A program made the position numbers and the translations under genes. A stretch of 64,000 bases of DNA. Source: Tenrec ecaudatus. Its lineage: Eukaryota; Chordata; Mammalia; Afrosoricida; Tenrecidae. The stretch covers positions 14,903,001 to 14,967,000 of the forward strand of contig NC_134546.1 of assembly GCF_050624435.1 (NCBI RefSeq). Direction: 5' to 3'. This document shows positions 53,606 through 64,000 of this stretch, one piece after another. The first letter of the stretch is position 1; each line of letters starts with the position of its first letter. The notes below the pieces were generated by a model. That model did no database searches. It saw only the letters and a program-made list of their open reading frames with translations, and was not told the origin of the DNA.

Positions 53606-55525
53606 AATAAAAATGTTCTAAGGGGCATAGTTTCTTTTCTGCTAGAGAACAGAATATCCCACAAACCTGATACTCATGTGGACAGTTTCATTATAAAGGA
53701 AATTTGAGGCATTTCCATTGCTGTGTGATGGCTAGAGAAATGTCTAGACACTTAGTCTTGGAGTTTCGATTCCACCATCAGTCTCTGGCCCAAACTCTGC
53801 AGGGCTTCTGGGAGCGCTGTTTCCACTCAGGGCTCGACACTGCCCTCTCCTGACGGGCCTCGTACTGCACATCCTGTCCACAGCCCAGGGCCCAAGGTCC
53901 CAAAGCCTGGCCTTTGAAAGGCACCCTTTGTAAAGCTTGAGTGGGACAGACAGGAACCATTAGGATAAAGCTTTGGTAATCCAAATTATACTAGGCTCAT
54001 TCTTCATCCACCACTTCCTTTCTGCTTTCTTCCTTTTGAAGAAATAAATACAAAAGAGCCCATCCACATTGCAGACTAAGTGGCTTAGAAGACTGAGGCC
54101 CAGGCCTGATTGTTTGCTTTCTTAACAGAAGAAAGGGAAACCAAAAAGAACAAAACTCATCCCCAACCTAGACCCTATAATTCAGCCCAACTTGTCCCTA
54201 GCATCTGATGAAAGCATTTTTGAAAAAAATGCCAGATAGGAAGCTGAGATCGGCAGGGAGATTAGGACGGCTAGCACAAATCAAAGCTCTGCTCCTATGT
54301 CAGCCGGGTGGAGCCGCAGACTGCCTGGGCGGTGGCCCCCTATCAAGTCACAGGTCCGCTCATAGGACAGTCACTAGAGACGGGAGCAGGGACATGAATG
54401 GAATGCGAGCGCTAATGGTGACGGGGTCTCCTCTGATGTGGATTCAAGCCCACCCTTCTCGTGAGTCATATTACTGTGATTTTTCATAACCGTCTGCCTT
54501 GCCCTGCCTAGCAGAGTAAACTGTCCTTAAAACGTCCCTCTGTCATTTCTGAGGGAGTCAGCATTCTGCGTAAATGACCCACACGCCGACGCTCAGCAAT
54601 TAGGTATGGACAGACCCCCACCCGGCCCACCCCACCCCCAAGTCCGGTAGAAAGGGAAATATGTAACATCTCTGATTCCATAGCAGCTGCATCCAAAGGG
54701 GGCAGGGAGGAGGTAGTGCTGTGGAGGAAAGTCAGTGGAGGAAGGTCAGCATTGGTGGGAACCAGGCGTGAACATGAACCTGGTGGCCAGACGCAGTGGA
54801 GCGGGGCTAGGAGGGCGTAGGACTCGCCGCTGCTTTGTCTTGTCAAAGAGCCAGTGGGGCCAGGACCCCTCGGTCTGGAGGGGGAATTGCAATGGAAGAG
54901 TCCCTGAAGACCAGAGTGGACCCCACCTCTTTCTCTGGAGCCCCATCCCACATGATCTTTCCTAATAAAGATGCTCTTGGATGAAACCCAGGTAACAGCA
55001 GAGGTTCGATGCAGCCTAGAAGGCATGGCTTCTTTACTTAAATGTCATCCTTAAAACTCTGAAACTCCAGAGCTACGGAAGTCCTCCTTTTCCTTCATCA
55101 GCCTCCAGTGACCTTGACAAATGGGTCAGAGTCAACATGACGGCAGTGAGGAAGGTCGCTTCACGCCTTTGACAATCCGACAGGCCAGGAGGAAGGGAAG
55201 GCCGGTGAGGGACTCGGCTCGGGAACACAGTGTAAGGGGTACCAGGGGGACCAGGTGCTTGGTCCTTAAGACAGATGGTGTTCTCGATGCCCTCACCCCA
55301 TTCCTAAGCCTGCTGGGCCCTGTCTTCATTCAAAATTTTGGTATACTGTTCATCAGGGACTTTTTATTTTTTGCATGAATTTCAATTTTTGACAATATTA
55401 CCCATCCTGCTCCCTGAGGCCCCTGATGCTTTCTTAATGCATCTATGCTTTGCTGGTCTTGAGGTTGTCCCAGAGCTGGGAGCCCATTCCACTGTTCTTC
55501 CCTTCAGACTCTCGAGCATCTCTCT
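53606..55525. other. No gene seen; unique-looking
   Basis: A GC-richer block (54300-55330) carries open frames on both strands up to 172 codons, without motifs. A short AfroSINE end (GAGTCAACATGACGGCAGTG) lies at about 55127-55146. Confidence 0.45.
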
Positions 55526-55527
55526 TA

Positions 55528-55732
55528 CAACCGAACCAGGGGCTTCCAGCCTCAGCACTGCCGACATTTGGGGCCAGAAGACTCTGTTGTGGGCGATGCC
55601 CTGTGCCTGTGGAATGATGTCTAGCCACATCTCCGGGTTCTTCCCATTGAGGCCAGCGGTTGACCTTTCTGTTGTGTCCACCAAAAACTGCCTCCGGACT
55701 ACCACACGACCCCCTCTGGAGAACCCCTGATC
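55528..55732 (-). mobile_element. MER5A-type hAT-Charlie element
   Basis: Follows the MER5A layout in reverse: CCGACATTTGGGGCCAGAAG, TCTGTTGTGGGCGATGCCCT, ACCAAAAACTGCCTCCGGAC, CCCTCTGGAGAACCCCTGA. Ancient mammalian MITE. Confidence 0.75.
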
Positions 55733-57150
55733 TAGCCTAGTCCTTCATCCTGCCAACCATCCCCACCCCCACCCTGTCTCTCTGTGTCTCCAGCAGAGAT
55801 GGAAATCAGCTTTTCGTCTTCTGAATAACAACCCCATGAGAGCCTTTGCTTTGTAGCCGCTGTGTTTACATTATAAGCTGATTAGCGGGATGCTAATCAC
55901 ACTAGCATATCTGAACTTCCTAAGGTCAAACCTCTGGCCTCTGGAAGGCTGGCTCCTGTCTGACTAACTGGCATCTCCCTGGACCACTTGGCCATCTGAA
56001 GCAGTCGCTTCTTCCAGAAGTTCAGAGATGCCTTGTAATTACAACCCCCTTGTCAGACCATAAATTCCGTCTTTGCATTAGACCACAGAGATCAGTTACC
56101 CCTACCCACATCTGACTCTGTTCAGGGTGAACTTTATCTTGGATTTGGTCAGTAACCTTTACACAAACTATCCTATCTCCTTCCATCTTCCACAGAAGGC
56201 TGCAACGAGTCAGATGATATGAAATGACTGAGCAATCCAATTTCCTTTGTGATCTCAGTGTTTAAAACACAGCACCGACCACTTCAGGAAACATCATTCA
56301 TATAATGAGCAGGGACGATATCTAGTTCTTTCCTGTGTATTAGCCACATTCATTATGGCATGTTCAAAACCCAAAGATGGGGGCTTGGAAATCAAAGTAC
56401 ACTTGGGAGGTGAAAACCCATATCTGAAGGCTTTGCCACAACCGACTTTGTAACTCCCGTAATCATTCATGCACGTACCACTCATAAAGAGGAGGTCAGA
56501 CGGACGAGCTAGAAACTGTTCCCAATGGTATGCCACCTTCCATCTACATTCTCCCCTCCGCTGAATGTTCCTAAGAGTCTTAACACATAGGCAGTTTTTA
56601 TCCTTCCAGAGAGAAATTAGATGCATGACAGTCTTCTTATATTCAAAATAGTGAACTTTGATAGTCAGATGGTCACAGCAAACAACAGAGATTCATGCTG
56701 CTGACTTAAGCAGAAAAGGCATTTGCGCTGGGCTGTGGGGGTCCCAGAAGACTGGAAAAGCAGACAAACCAAAATAAGCGAGGCAGCTGGCGAGACCACT
56801 GCCAGGAACACCCCATGTAGCCCATCCAGTGAGGAAGCCACCATCGCTGTCCACATCCCTGAGCAAAGAGTGCGACCGGTTGTCACTGTCAACACAGACA
56901 ATGGGCTTCAGGTAGTGTTACTGCTGCTCCCAGCACCTTGGTCACCTCTGGATTCCCCACATTTCTGCCTCTTGATGTCACCAGCTCTCGATTCAAAATC
57001 ACTAGCAAGTGCATCTGTTTAATCAAGCCTGCATGGTGGGCCTGCATCCTAGCTGCAAGGGAGGCTGGGAAAGGGTCTGGGTTTTCCGATTCTAACAGGG
57101 GAGGTTTTCCCAGGAAAATGACAGCTGTCACTTCAGCAGGTGAGATAATT
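55733..57150. other. No gene seen; few repeats recognised
   Basis: Minus-strand frame 56294-56626 (110 codons) shows no motif I can name. No splice or promoter context supports a gene. Confidence 0.4.
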
Positions 57151-57154
57151 AGTG

Positions 57155-57380
57155 ATAACAGTTGAGGTCTTAGGCTCTGGAGCCAGCCTTTCTCTGGGTC
57201 AGCCAGCCATGTCTGAGGGGTAGCTGTGGAACTTTGGGCTAATCACTCCAACCCTCACCGTCCTATTCCTTCGCCTCTGAAACAGAGGTGACACCAGGAC
57301 CAGCGGAGAGATCTTTGTGACAATGAAGTAAAAACATCCGTGTCAAACAGCTTAGCGCAGAACGTGGCACAGAGTACGCC
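57155..57380 (+). repeat. MIR SINE
   Basis: Near full length and diverged: TTAGGCTCTGGAGCCAGCC, GTGGAACTTTGGGCTAATCA, CGCCTCTGAAACAGAGGTGA, GCGCAGAACGTGGCACAGAG follow the MIR consensus order. Confidence 0.85.
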
Positions 57381-59100
57381 TGTCTTTCTAAAGACGAGCA
57401 TCTGTATGGCGTGCCAACATGCAGCCTAGCTAACACATGCCGTTTCTCTGCCCTTGGCTTGTCCCCCTTTAAATGCCTGCCAAAGACTTGAGAGAGCATT
57501 TGCCCTGCTCCACCTTTTAGTGAGCTTAATGCAGGACTTGGCCCTTCAATTGAATTTGGCCTCTAGCCTTAAAAGAATATATAATGTAGGAATGATTACA
57601 ATTTTATATACATTACAGGAGCACAAGAATAAATGATCAGAAGGGGGTATGATTAATTTGTCTCTGAAAAGCTAGAACAAAGTTATCGTAGAAGGAATCT
57701 GATAGAGAATATCAACAGTGGATCCTAAGGAACTTCCAGAGACTAGAGAAAGACTTCTACCAGGTATCTCAAAGCACACCTGTGGCCGTGCAGGCTCCTT
57801 CTGGGAAGGGGGAAGAATTCGGAATACAGAGAATGGGATCAATGGGAAAGATGGACTAGAAAGGGTCTGGGTCCAGATGGTCAAATCTCTTTGGTGTCAC
57901 CAGACTGATTGTCATTTCATCTGTTAACACACAGACAGTGGGGAACCCTGCTGAGAACTGGATTGACATGTAGCCCAGGCAATATGTCATACAACACGCC
58001 ATTCCACCTTTTAATTCATTCCTCGGAAGTTACGTCCCAGAGATGGAGGTTGGCCGGAGTCTAAATTGACTCGATGGCAGTGAGTAAGCAGAGCTCTGGA
58101 ACAGCAAACGTTTTCCCTCTTCCTTCTTCTTCATCGGGCCCCCTTTCTCCATGAGTCTCTGTCTCAGGTTCCAGAGCCATCTCGAGACTCTATGGCCTCC
58201 CATAATGTCCCAGGCATGAGGCTCGCACTCCTGCACCCAGCTCCAGAGTTTGGGCCTGAACATGGTCTTCCAAAACCCAGCATTGTGTCTCAAGTTCTCT
58301 GAAGCTGTGAAGCCAGGGATCCGAGGCCGGCGGTGCCAGGCACCCACGTATGTGGAAATGGGATGCTTCAGCTCCTTGCTGGGATGTGAAATTCCGGGGA
58401 GAGTGGAATTCTTCCAGGCTTGGTTTCAGCTGCCAGGTACCCAGGACCTCAAGCTTGGTGGGCAGCTCGAGAGAGTGGGCATCACGGTGCCCCAGTGGGA
58501 ATGAGGGGGAGATGGAGGCCGCCTGGAGGGGGCTGTCTGCTGGGAAGAGCTGTAGTGGACAGGTTCTGAGCCTGGACCCAGCCTCGTCAGTAACCAAACT
58601 CAGGTGGGACACCAGGGAGGGATGACAGCCCGCAGTGGGATCTGCGATTTCAGCAGCCAGCTCCGTTCCAGCCAAGGCCTGGGAAATGCAGGTGTCTCTG
58701 AAGGCAGCCAGAGGGAATGGGCTCAGCTCTCCTCCAGCCTGCAAGCAGGAAGTGCTGCACAGCTTCCTCTGCCCAAGGGAAAAGGAGGAAGGGGGGAGAA
58801 GACTCCCTCCCAGCAAGCCTGTGGGAAGGCTTAGGAAAAGAAAACGGCCGGATCACAGCACGATTTCGAATCTTCATCTCCTGCCACGGTGCCTTGAAAG
58901 GCATGCTTCCCACGTGTCCGAGGGGGACCCTTCCGAGGCCCGTGTCTAATCGTGTTATAACCTTGCGCATTATCAGCGCGTGGGCGCCTTCAAGGGCTGG
59001 GTGCCCTGCACGCCGGGCAGGGAAGCGCATAGCAAGGCTGGGCGTCTCAACAAAGCCTGCCAGGGACGCAGATTGCAGACCGAAATCAAGCGACTGTGAG
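57381..59100. other. No gene seen; GC-rich block with opposing open frames
   Basis: 58190-59450 holds minus-strand frames of 208 and 266 codons that overlap each other and plus-strand frames. Their mutual overlap, the SINE inside the longer one, and absence of motifs argue against coding. Confidence 0.5.
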
Positions 59101-59104
59101 GACA

Positions 59105-59290
59105 GACACACACCCGCTGCCATCAGTTCACGCTGAGTCCTTCGGACCAACCCCTGCACCTTTCTGAGACTGTAACTGTGGACGGGAGAGAAAACCCAGC
59201 CTTTCTCCCTCAGAGCTGCCGCTGGTTTCGAACTGCCGACCCTGTGGATCCCAGCCCAACGCAGAACCACTACACAATGAGGGCTCCAGT
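59105..59290 (-). repeat. AfroSINE copy
   Basis: Reverse: CCCGCTGCCATCAGTTCACG, CTGAGACTGTAACTGTGGAC, GAACTGCCGACCCTGTGGAT, ending TGAGGGCTCC. Confidence 0.9.
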
Positions 59291-60261
59291 CTAGCAGCAC
59301 ATCGCAACTACTCCCTTGGTTACATAAGCCTATAAGTGACATAAGCCTATATATACGACTCCATACTGTCTGCTTTTGTCCAGTAAAACAGAGTCGGATA
59401 AAATGTCCCTGAGATTTTTGCTTTCCTTGCCAGAAAAACCGAACAGCCAAGGCCTATCTATCAGGGAGACCTTTTTTTGCAGCCCCAGTATCCTCTCTTG
59501 GCAACCACATCACGTTACCAGGGAGGGCATGGAGCGGTGGGCTAGCCTAGGCTGCCTGGATAACTGGCTACCTAGCAGACCCGAGAGTCAGGATTTGGAA
59601 AGAAAAGTTTGTGGAGAGAGGGTGTCAACTCGCTCCTCTCCTCCTGTCCTCACCTGGTGGCCTTCTGTCTGTCCAGAGGCTGAACAGGGTGTGCAGAGCT
59701 CTGAGCAGTCCCCCTCAGTAGCAAGCTATCCCCCAAAGCAAGTGTCAGCCGGGCCAGGCAGGTAAAACCAGGTGGTGAAGTGGGCCCGGGGCCCGGCAGT
59801 GAGGGGAGTTTGGGTCTGAGGAAATTAAAGGAAGAAACTATGTGCTGGAATAGGGTATTTGATATCCTTTCCACAAAGGCCATTGTTTTTCTTGTCGCTC
59901 AGGAAGAGAAAGGCCCACGAGTCAGTGTGCCTACAAGGGCCTCCTCCTTAGCTACCTGGTCGCTAGGATCTCTGCAAGCTCTGAAACCCCGCGGCTCTAG
60001 TTCTCCTTCTGCCCGCTTAGCAAAGCCAAGGCCTGGTCATGCTTCCACCTGTCTGGCAAGCTTTGAGATGGCAAGGATTCAATGCTGAGCGCATGAGCCT
60101 GCGTGCACACACTAGTCCATTGTTCATCTGCAAGTTGGGAATTGAAACTGCTCCAGGAAAAGAGCCGTTTGTTTTCTAGTTAACTGCTAAATACGTTATT
60201 GTCAATCCGTCTTTTTTATGTAGTGTAAAAGCAACGCGTTCTACACACGTGTGTGTGAAAC
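59291..60261. other. No gene seen
   Basis: Unique-looking; open frames at 59376-59765 and 59780-60088 lack motifs. Confidence 0.4.
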
Positions 60262-60600
60262 AGTGTTAGTCCGGGTTGACTAGAGAAACAAATTCATAGA
60301 CACTATTGGTGTATAAGACAGAGCTTTATATAAAAGAGCGATTGAATATTGCGGAAACAGCCCAGCCCAGTCCAGATCAAGTCCAATATTAGCCCATATG
60401 TCTGATACCAGTCTATAAATTATTTTTCAGACTCACGCAATGCATGCAATGACACCGAATGCAGGAAAATCACAAGCCAGAGGGTGGAAAGTCTTGTGGA
60501 TCCAGTGGCAGTGGAAGCATCTCAGTGCTGGCATGGGTCTCCATGTGACTCCTCCAGCTCCAGGGCTCTGGCTCCATCAGTGTGTCTCCATGTGGCTGGA
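60262..60600 (-). repeat. Solo LTR fossil, ERVL-like family A (copy 5, partial)
   Basis: TGTTAGTCCGGGTTGACTAG, AGAGCTTTATATAAAAGAGC, GGAAAGTCTTGTGGATCCAG and TGACTCCTCCAGCTCCAGGG match the family. Only about two thirds of the unit is present. Confidence 0.7.
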
Positions 60601-62115
60601 CCCCCAGCCCTGCGCCCTGTTAGGGGATTTTAAACACATTATTTTACTTCCCTTTAACCTCCTCTTCATGTTTGGGCTTGAGGAGCCTGCCAATGTGTTG
60701 ATGAGTCAGCAACCTTAAAACAGAGCCCTCCATGTAGACCATTTCTATCTCAATTTGGAAACACGAATAGGTTAAAAAATTTTTATTGCCTAGTTATGCC
60801 TTGTGGGGGCAGTAGTGGTTTGATAGAATGTTTGCCTGCTCAGTGCAGTCACCCACCCACCTGCCAGCATGGCGCTCGATAGATTTCAGTGGGGCCTCTA
60901 GGCTACCATGGGTGAGGAGGAAAGGCCGGGCAGTCTCCTCTGAGGAAAACAGCCCTTTGAGCCTGGGGATGGCACCAGACTCCCGCACAGTGTTTGCTTC
61001 CCTCGTGCATGGGGTTGCGAGCAGTCGGGGGACAAGCTGAGAGCCGTACACATCCTCATCAACAGCAGCTATGCCTCCCGCTCTTCCTGCCTCCTGTTCT
61101 CCTGTGGAACGCCACATCAACAGCCAGGCTGCAGCCTGAAGACGTGGCCAGCAGTGAGGGCCCCGCATCTCCATGGTCAAGGCTAGGCTTGTCCGTGGAA
61201 AGAAGAAAGAAATGGGCAAAGCAATCCAGGGGAGCAGTGAAGAACTACCACTACTCTGGGCAAAGAGACATCCTCATCACCAGCCCATGAGAAATGAAGC
61301 TCTGGGTAAGGCACTCATTAAACTTTAGTCCAGAGCTAAAGCCATGCAGATGCAAGGAAGGGCAGAAGGGGGGTGCTGTAGCTGGGAAACAGGAGGTGAC
61401 CCCAGGTGGGTTTCCTTTAAACATCTCAAGCCCATCCCTCCTCTTAGGCATGACGCCCACTTGAGACTAGTGACGGCTTCTCCACCATCCTCCCACTCGG
61501 GGCCAATGATGTGACTTCCTTGGACAGTCACGCGATGGCGTGGAGCCTAGTGGTGGGCAAACGTGTGGGGCAAGAAAGCTGCGTGGTGGCAAAAGAGGTG
61601 ACCCTACACCAAGCCCTGCTGCACCTGACTCAGTCCCAGACCCACCTCCTCCTCGCCTCCCATCAGCTCCCGCCCCTGAAAACAGGCCAGGTCTGGACCC
61701 TGAGTGTCCATCATCCCTGCCGAGGAACCTGGGAAACTTAGAACAGCTGGTGATCTGTCCGGCCCTTTAGGAACCCAATATCTCCGGTCCCCAGTGAAGA
61801 TGCTGAGCCACCCTGCGATGCTGCCTTGGACCTCAGGGCCCAGTAAAAGTAGCAGAAACATCAGACATCAGATACCTCCACTTTGTAGAAATAGGCTTGC
61901 TTTAGACTACTAAGAAAATTGTAGTCTGGGAGTCCAATGCACCCCTGGGTGAGATCACACTGACCACCCTCTTGGCTAGTGGCTGAGCGCTTAAGCAGGG
62001 CCATCAAAGCCTGTGAGCATGTGATAGTCACCACCATCATCATCACCACCGCCGCCTTCACTGATATTGGTAAGTTAGCAAACATCAGCGGTGAATTAAC
62101 TCCCGGATGTGGGGA
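60601..62115. other. No gene seen
   Basis: Minus-strand frame 60794-61219 (141 codons) and others lack motifs. A short CATCACCACC run lies at 62030-62052. Confidence 0.4.
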
Positions 62116-62117
62116 TC

Positions 62118-62230
62118 TGCTTCCGTAAAGAGCACAATTTTGGAAACCTCCAGGGGGCAGTTCCACTCTCCCCTATACGGTCACGATGAGTCGGCATCAA
62201 CACTATGACAATGGATTTAGTTTGGGGTTC
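62118..62230 (+). repeat. AfroSINE 3' fragment
   Basis: TTTTGGAAACCTCCAGGGGG, CGATGAGTCGGCATCAACAC, ending GACAATGGATTTAGTTTGGG. Confidence 0.8.
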
Positions 62231-62261
62231 TAAGGCTCTACCGCTGGTTGACGCGTCCAAC

Positions 62262-62598
62262 AGGTGGGTCCTACAAACATCCCAGCCCAGTCCGGATCGA
62301 GTCCGTAAGTCCGATCCTAGTGCCTAAGTCCCTCTTCAGACTCACGATGTCACATGCAGTGATGCCGAACGCCAGATCACAGGTTGGTAGGTGCAAAGTC
62401 GTGGGGATCCAACCAGGGTCAGCCCGCAGGAAGGTGCAGGCAGAGAGGGAGGCGGAGGTGCCCAGGACCCTCCTTATGAGAAGGCCACGCCCACGCGGAG
62501 GCACCACCAGGCTGTGACCTGATTGGCAGGGTGAACTCCCCCCCTACACGATTCTCTCTCTCTCTCTCAGTTGGCCTGAAACTATGTTAACTACCACA
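62262..62598 (-). repeat. Solo LTR fossil, ERVL-like family A (copy 6, partial)
   Basis: ACATCCCAGCCCAGTCCGGA, ATGCAGTGATGCCGAACGCC, ACCTGATTGGCAGGGTGAAC and the end ATGTTAACTACCACA. CpG-rich relative to the other copies (for example CCACGCCCACGCGGAGG), so it may retain more of the ancestral sequence or be younger. Confidence 0.68.
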
Positions 62599-64000
62599 GA
62601 GTGCCCCCGGGAGGCCTTTCAAACTACACCGACCCATGCTCTGCCCCAGAGAGGGATGCCATACAGTAAGTAGTAGGTGGGATCCTATCTTTGCCCTGCA
62701 GCCTCCTGCTTACAGAACACATCCCTCTGAGCCACCTCCCCTTCCTCCACGGCTGCAGCTGACCCAGCCTAGCTGCGCAGCCACCTTCCAGCTAAGTGCT
62801 GTGTGGGACGGGCTGGGAGACTTGACACTGTTTCTTACTTCTACCTCTTCTCCTTTGCAAACACGCAGCGTGGTTTGATGGCTGGGCCTCCAGCAGCCGT
62901 CTTGATGCGCGAAGTGGCCTGGGGGATGGAAACCGTGCACTGTGGGTTACTGAGGAGAAAGAAAGGGCCACCAGGGGCTTCTGTTCCCGGCTGCGGTCAG
63001 GTGGACTGGGACTCTTCGCGACTCCACGTGTCCAGAGCACGGTTTTCCAGACTGGGACATCTGAGAAGTAGATCGCTGGTTCGGTCCTGACCTGCCTCTG
63101 CGAGCGGTCAAGCCTCCAACTTCCCAGCGAGGGGTCAAGCACTTACCCATTTGAGCCCCCCTGGGGCTTCGGAGGGGCACCAGACCGGCTTTCAATGGAC
63201 CAACTTGTGACTTCCGTTATATCAGAGAAGGGAAAGGGACTCACTATTTCGCAAAACCTTTGCTTCCTGGGGCGAAATTCATTTCTAAATGTCCCAGATC
63301 ATAGGCCTCTCTTCTGATAACCTCAGCTTTCTGAAGTTGTCAGAATTACATTTTTAAAATGTGTATTAATTCCTCTGGCCCCCAGTAGATACTCGGGAAA
63401 GGGGAGTGAACCCCGAATCTCTTAAATGCGCTGGCCTGCCAAGCCTTCCAACCATTCAGCCCATCAGCGAGGCCAGAGGAAGACCTGCTAGGAGACTAGT
63501 CACCTGCAAAGCCCAGTCACCACAGCGTCTGTCGTTGCTCATCCTTAGTACGGTGTCCTCCCTACATTTGCGCTCTTGTATGTTGATTTTTCTACCCAGT
63601 GGTGAGCTCTGTCCACAGACCTCAGAGATCAAGCATTGAAGGCCCATCGGTGACTCCTGACATCTAAGGAAATCCCTCTACACTGCATGCACACACGCAC
63701 GCACATGAATCCATACAGAAAACCAGATCACTTCTCACAGCATCCACAAAGCCTCCTGTACCCAAAGCCGACCTCGCTTCACCCTCAGGAATCTTCAAGA
63801 ACAACCCTTCAACCTCTTTTAAGAGTAGGCCCCTCTGGTTTTAAATGTGCCATTTCTATGGAATAAAGCATTGCAGAGTTAATCATTCAAAAGGCCTATT
63901 AAATCAATGTACTTCCTGTTGGTTTGTCAATATGGGCTTTTTCAATTAGACACTTTTATTGCGGTGATGAATGCCAGTGGCACAAGTTAGAGACCATTGC
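62599..64000. other. No gene seen
   Basis: Unique-looking sequence to the window edge. Several short opposing frames; none with motif, splice or promoter support. Confidence 0.45.

Noticed and set aside
58190-59450. Minus-strand frames of 208 and 266 codons
   Set aside because: They overlap each other and plus-strand frames in a GC-rich block, and the longer one runs through the AfroSINE at 59105-59290.
1-64000. CRISPR arrays, bacterial operons, integrated phage
   Set aside because: Composition, SINE and LINE content and spliced gene structure are those of a mammalian nuclear genome. The short tandem repeats present are microsatellites.

Overview
This is a 64-kb window of nuclear DNA from a placental mammal, almost certainly an afrotherian and most probably a tenrec (such as Echinops telfairi). 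Three things point there. First, about 40 recognisable pieces of the tRNA-derived AfroSINE family, diagnostic of Afrotheria. Second, two copies of the hAT transposon SPIN, which among afrotherians was described from tenrec. Third, many fragments of a BovB/RTE-type LINE. The species call is inference; the repeat families are read from the sequence.

Only one host gene is clearly present: C1D, the nuclear exosome cofactor (Rrp47/Lrp1 homologue), on the minus strand. Four coding exons (18545-18685, 17721-17787, 17360-17415, 14140-14298) have consensus GT/AG junctions and join into an open 140-residue protein very close to my memory of human C1D (141 residues). A likely polyadenylation signal lies at 13404-13409. 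A CpG island with CRE-like, GC-box and ETS-like motifs at about 25570-26010 is the probable promoter and untranslated first exon. Most of the coding exons are too short to stand out in an ORF scan; the gene was found by recognising the peptide and the splice sites.

Layout. 1-13.4 kb: intergenic DNA downstream of C1D, starting with an RTE endonuclease fragment, then SINEs, a small SPIN copy nested in a SINE, and a repeat-poor unique stretch (9.94-13.4 kb). 13.4-26 kb: C1D with a long, repeat-filled first intron. 26-64 kb: intergenic upstream flank, built largely from RTE, L1 3' ends, AfroSINEs, hAT and mariner elements, and solo long-terminal-repeat fossils. No coding gene was found there. In human the next upstream neighbour, as I recall it, is tens of kb away, which fits.

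The most informative content is the record of nested insertions: SPIN inside AfroSINE, a U7 snRNA retropseudogene inside AfroSINE, a tiny L1 end inside AfroSINE, an LTR inside an L1 3' end, AfroSINE inside a decayed mariner, and an RTE insertion carrying a 5' inversion. Several have readable target-site duplications. I found no undescribed coding system. The roughly 500-bp LTR family present six times and the ~300-bp pentanucleotide array at an RTE end are the least familiar structures.
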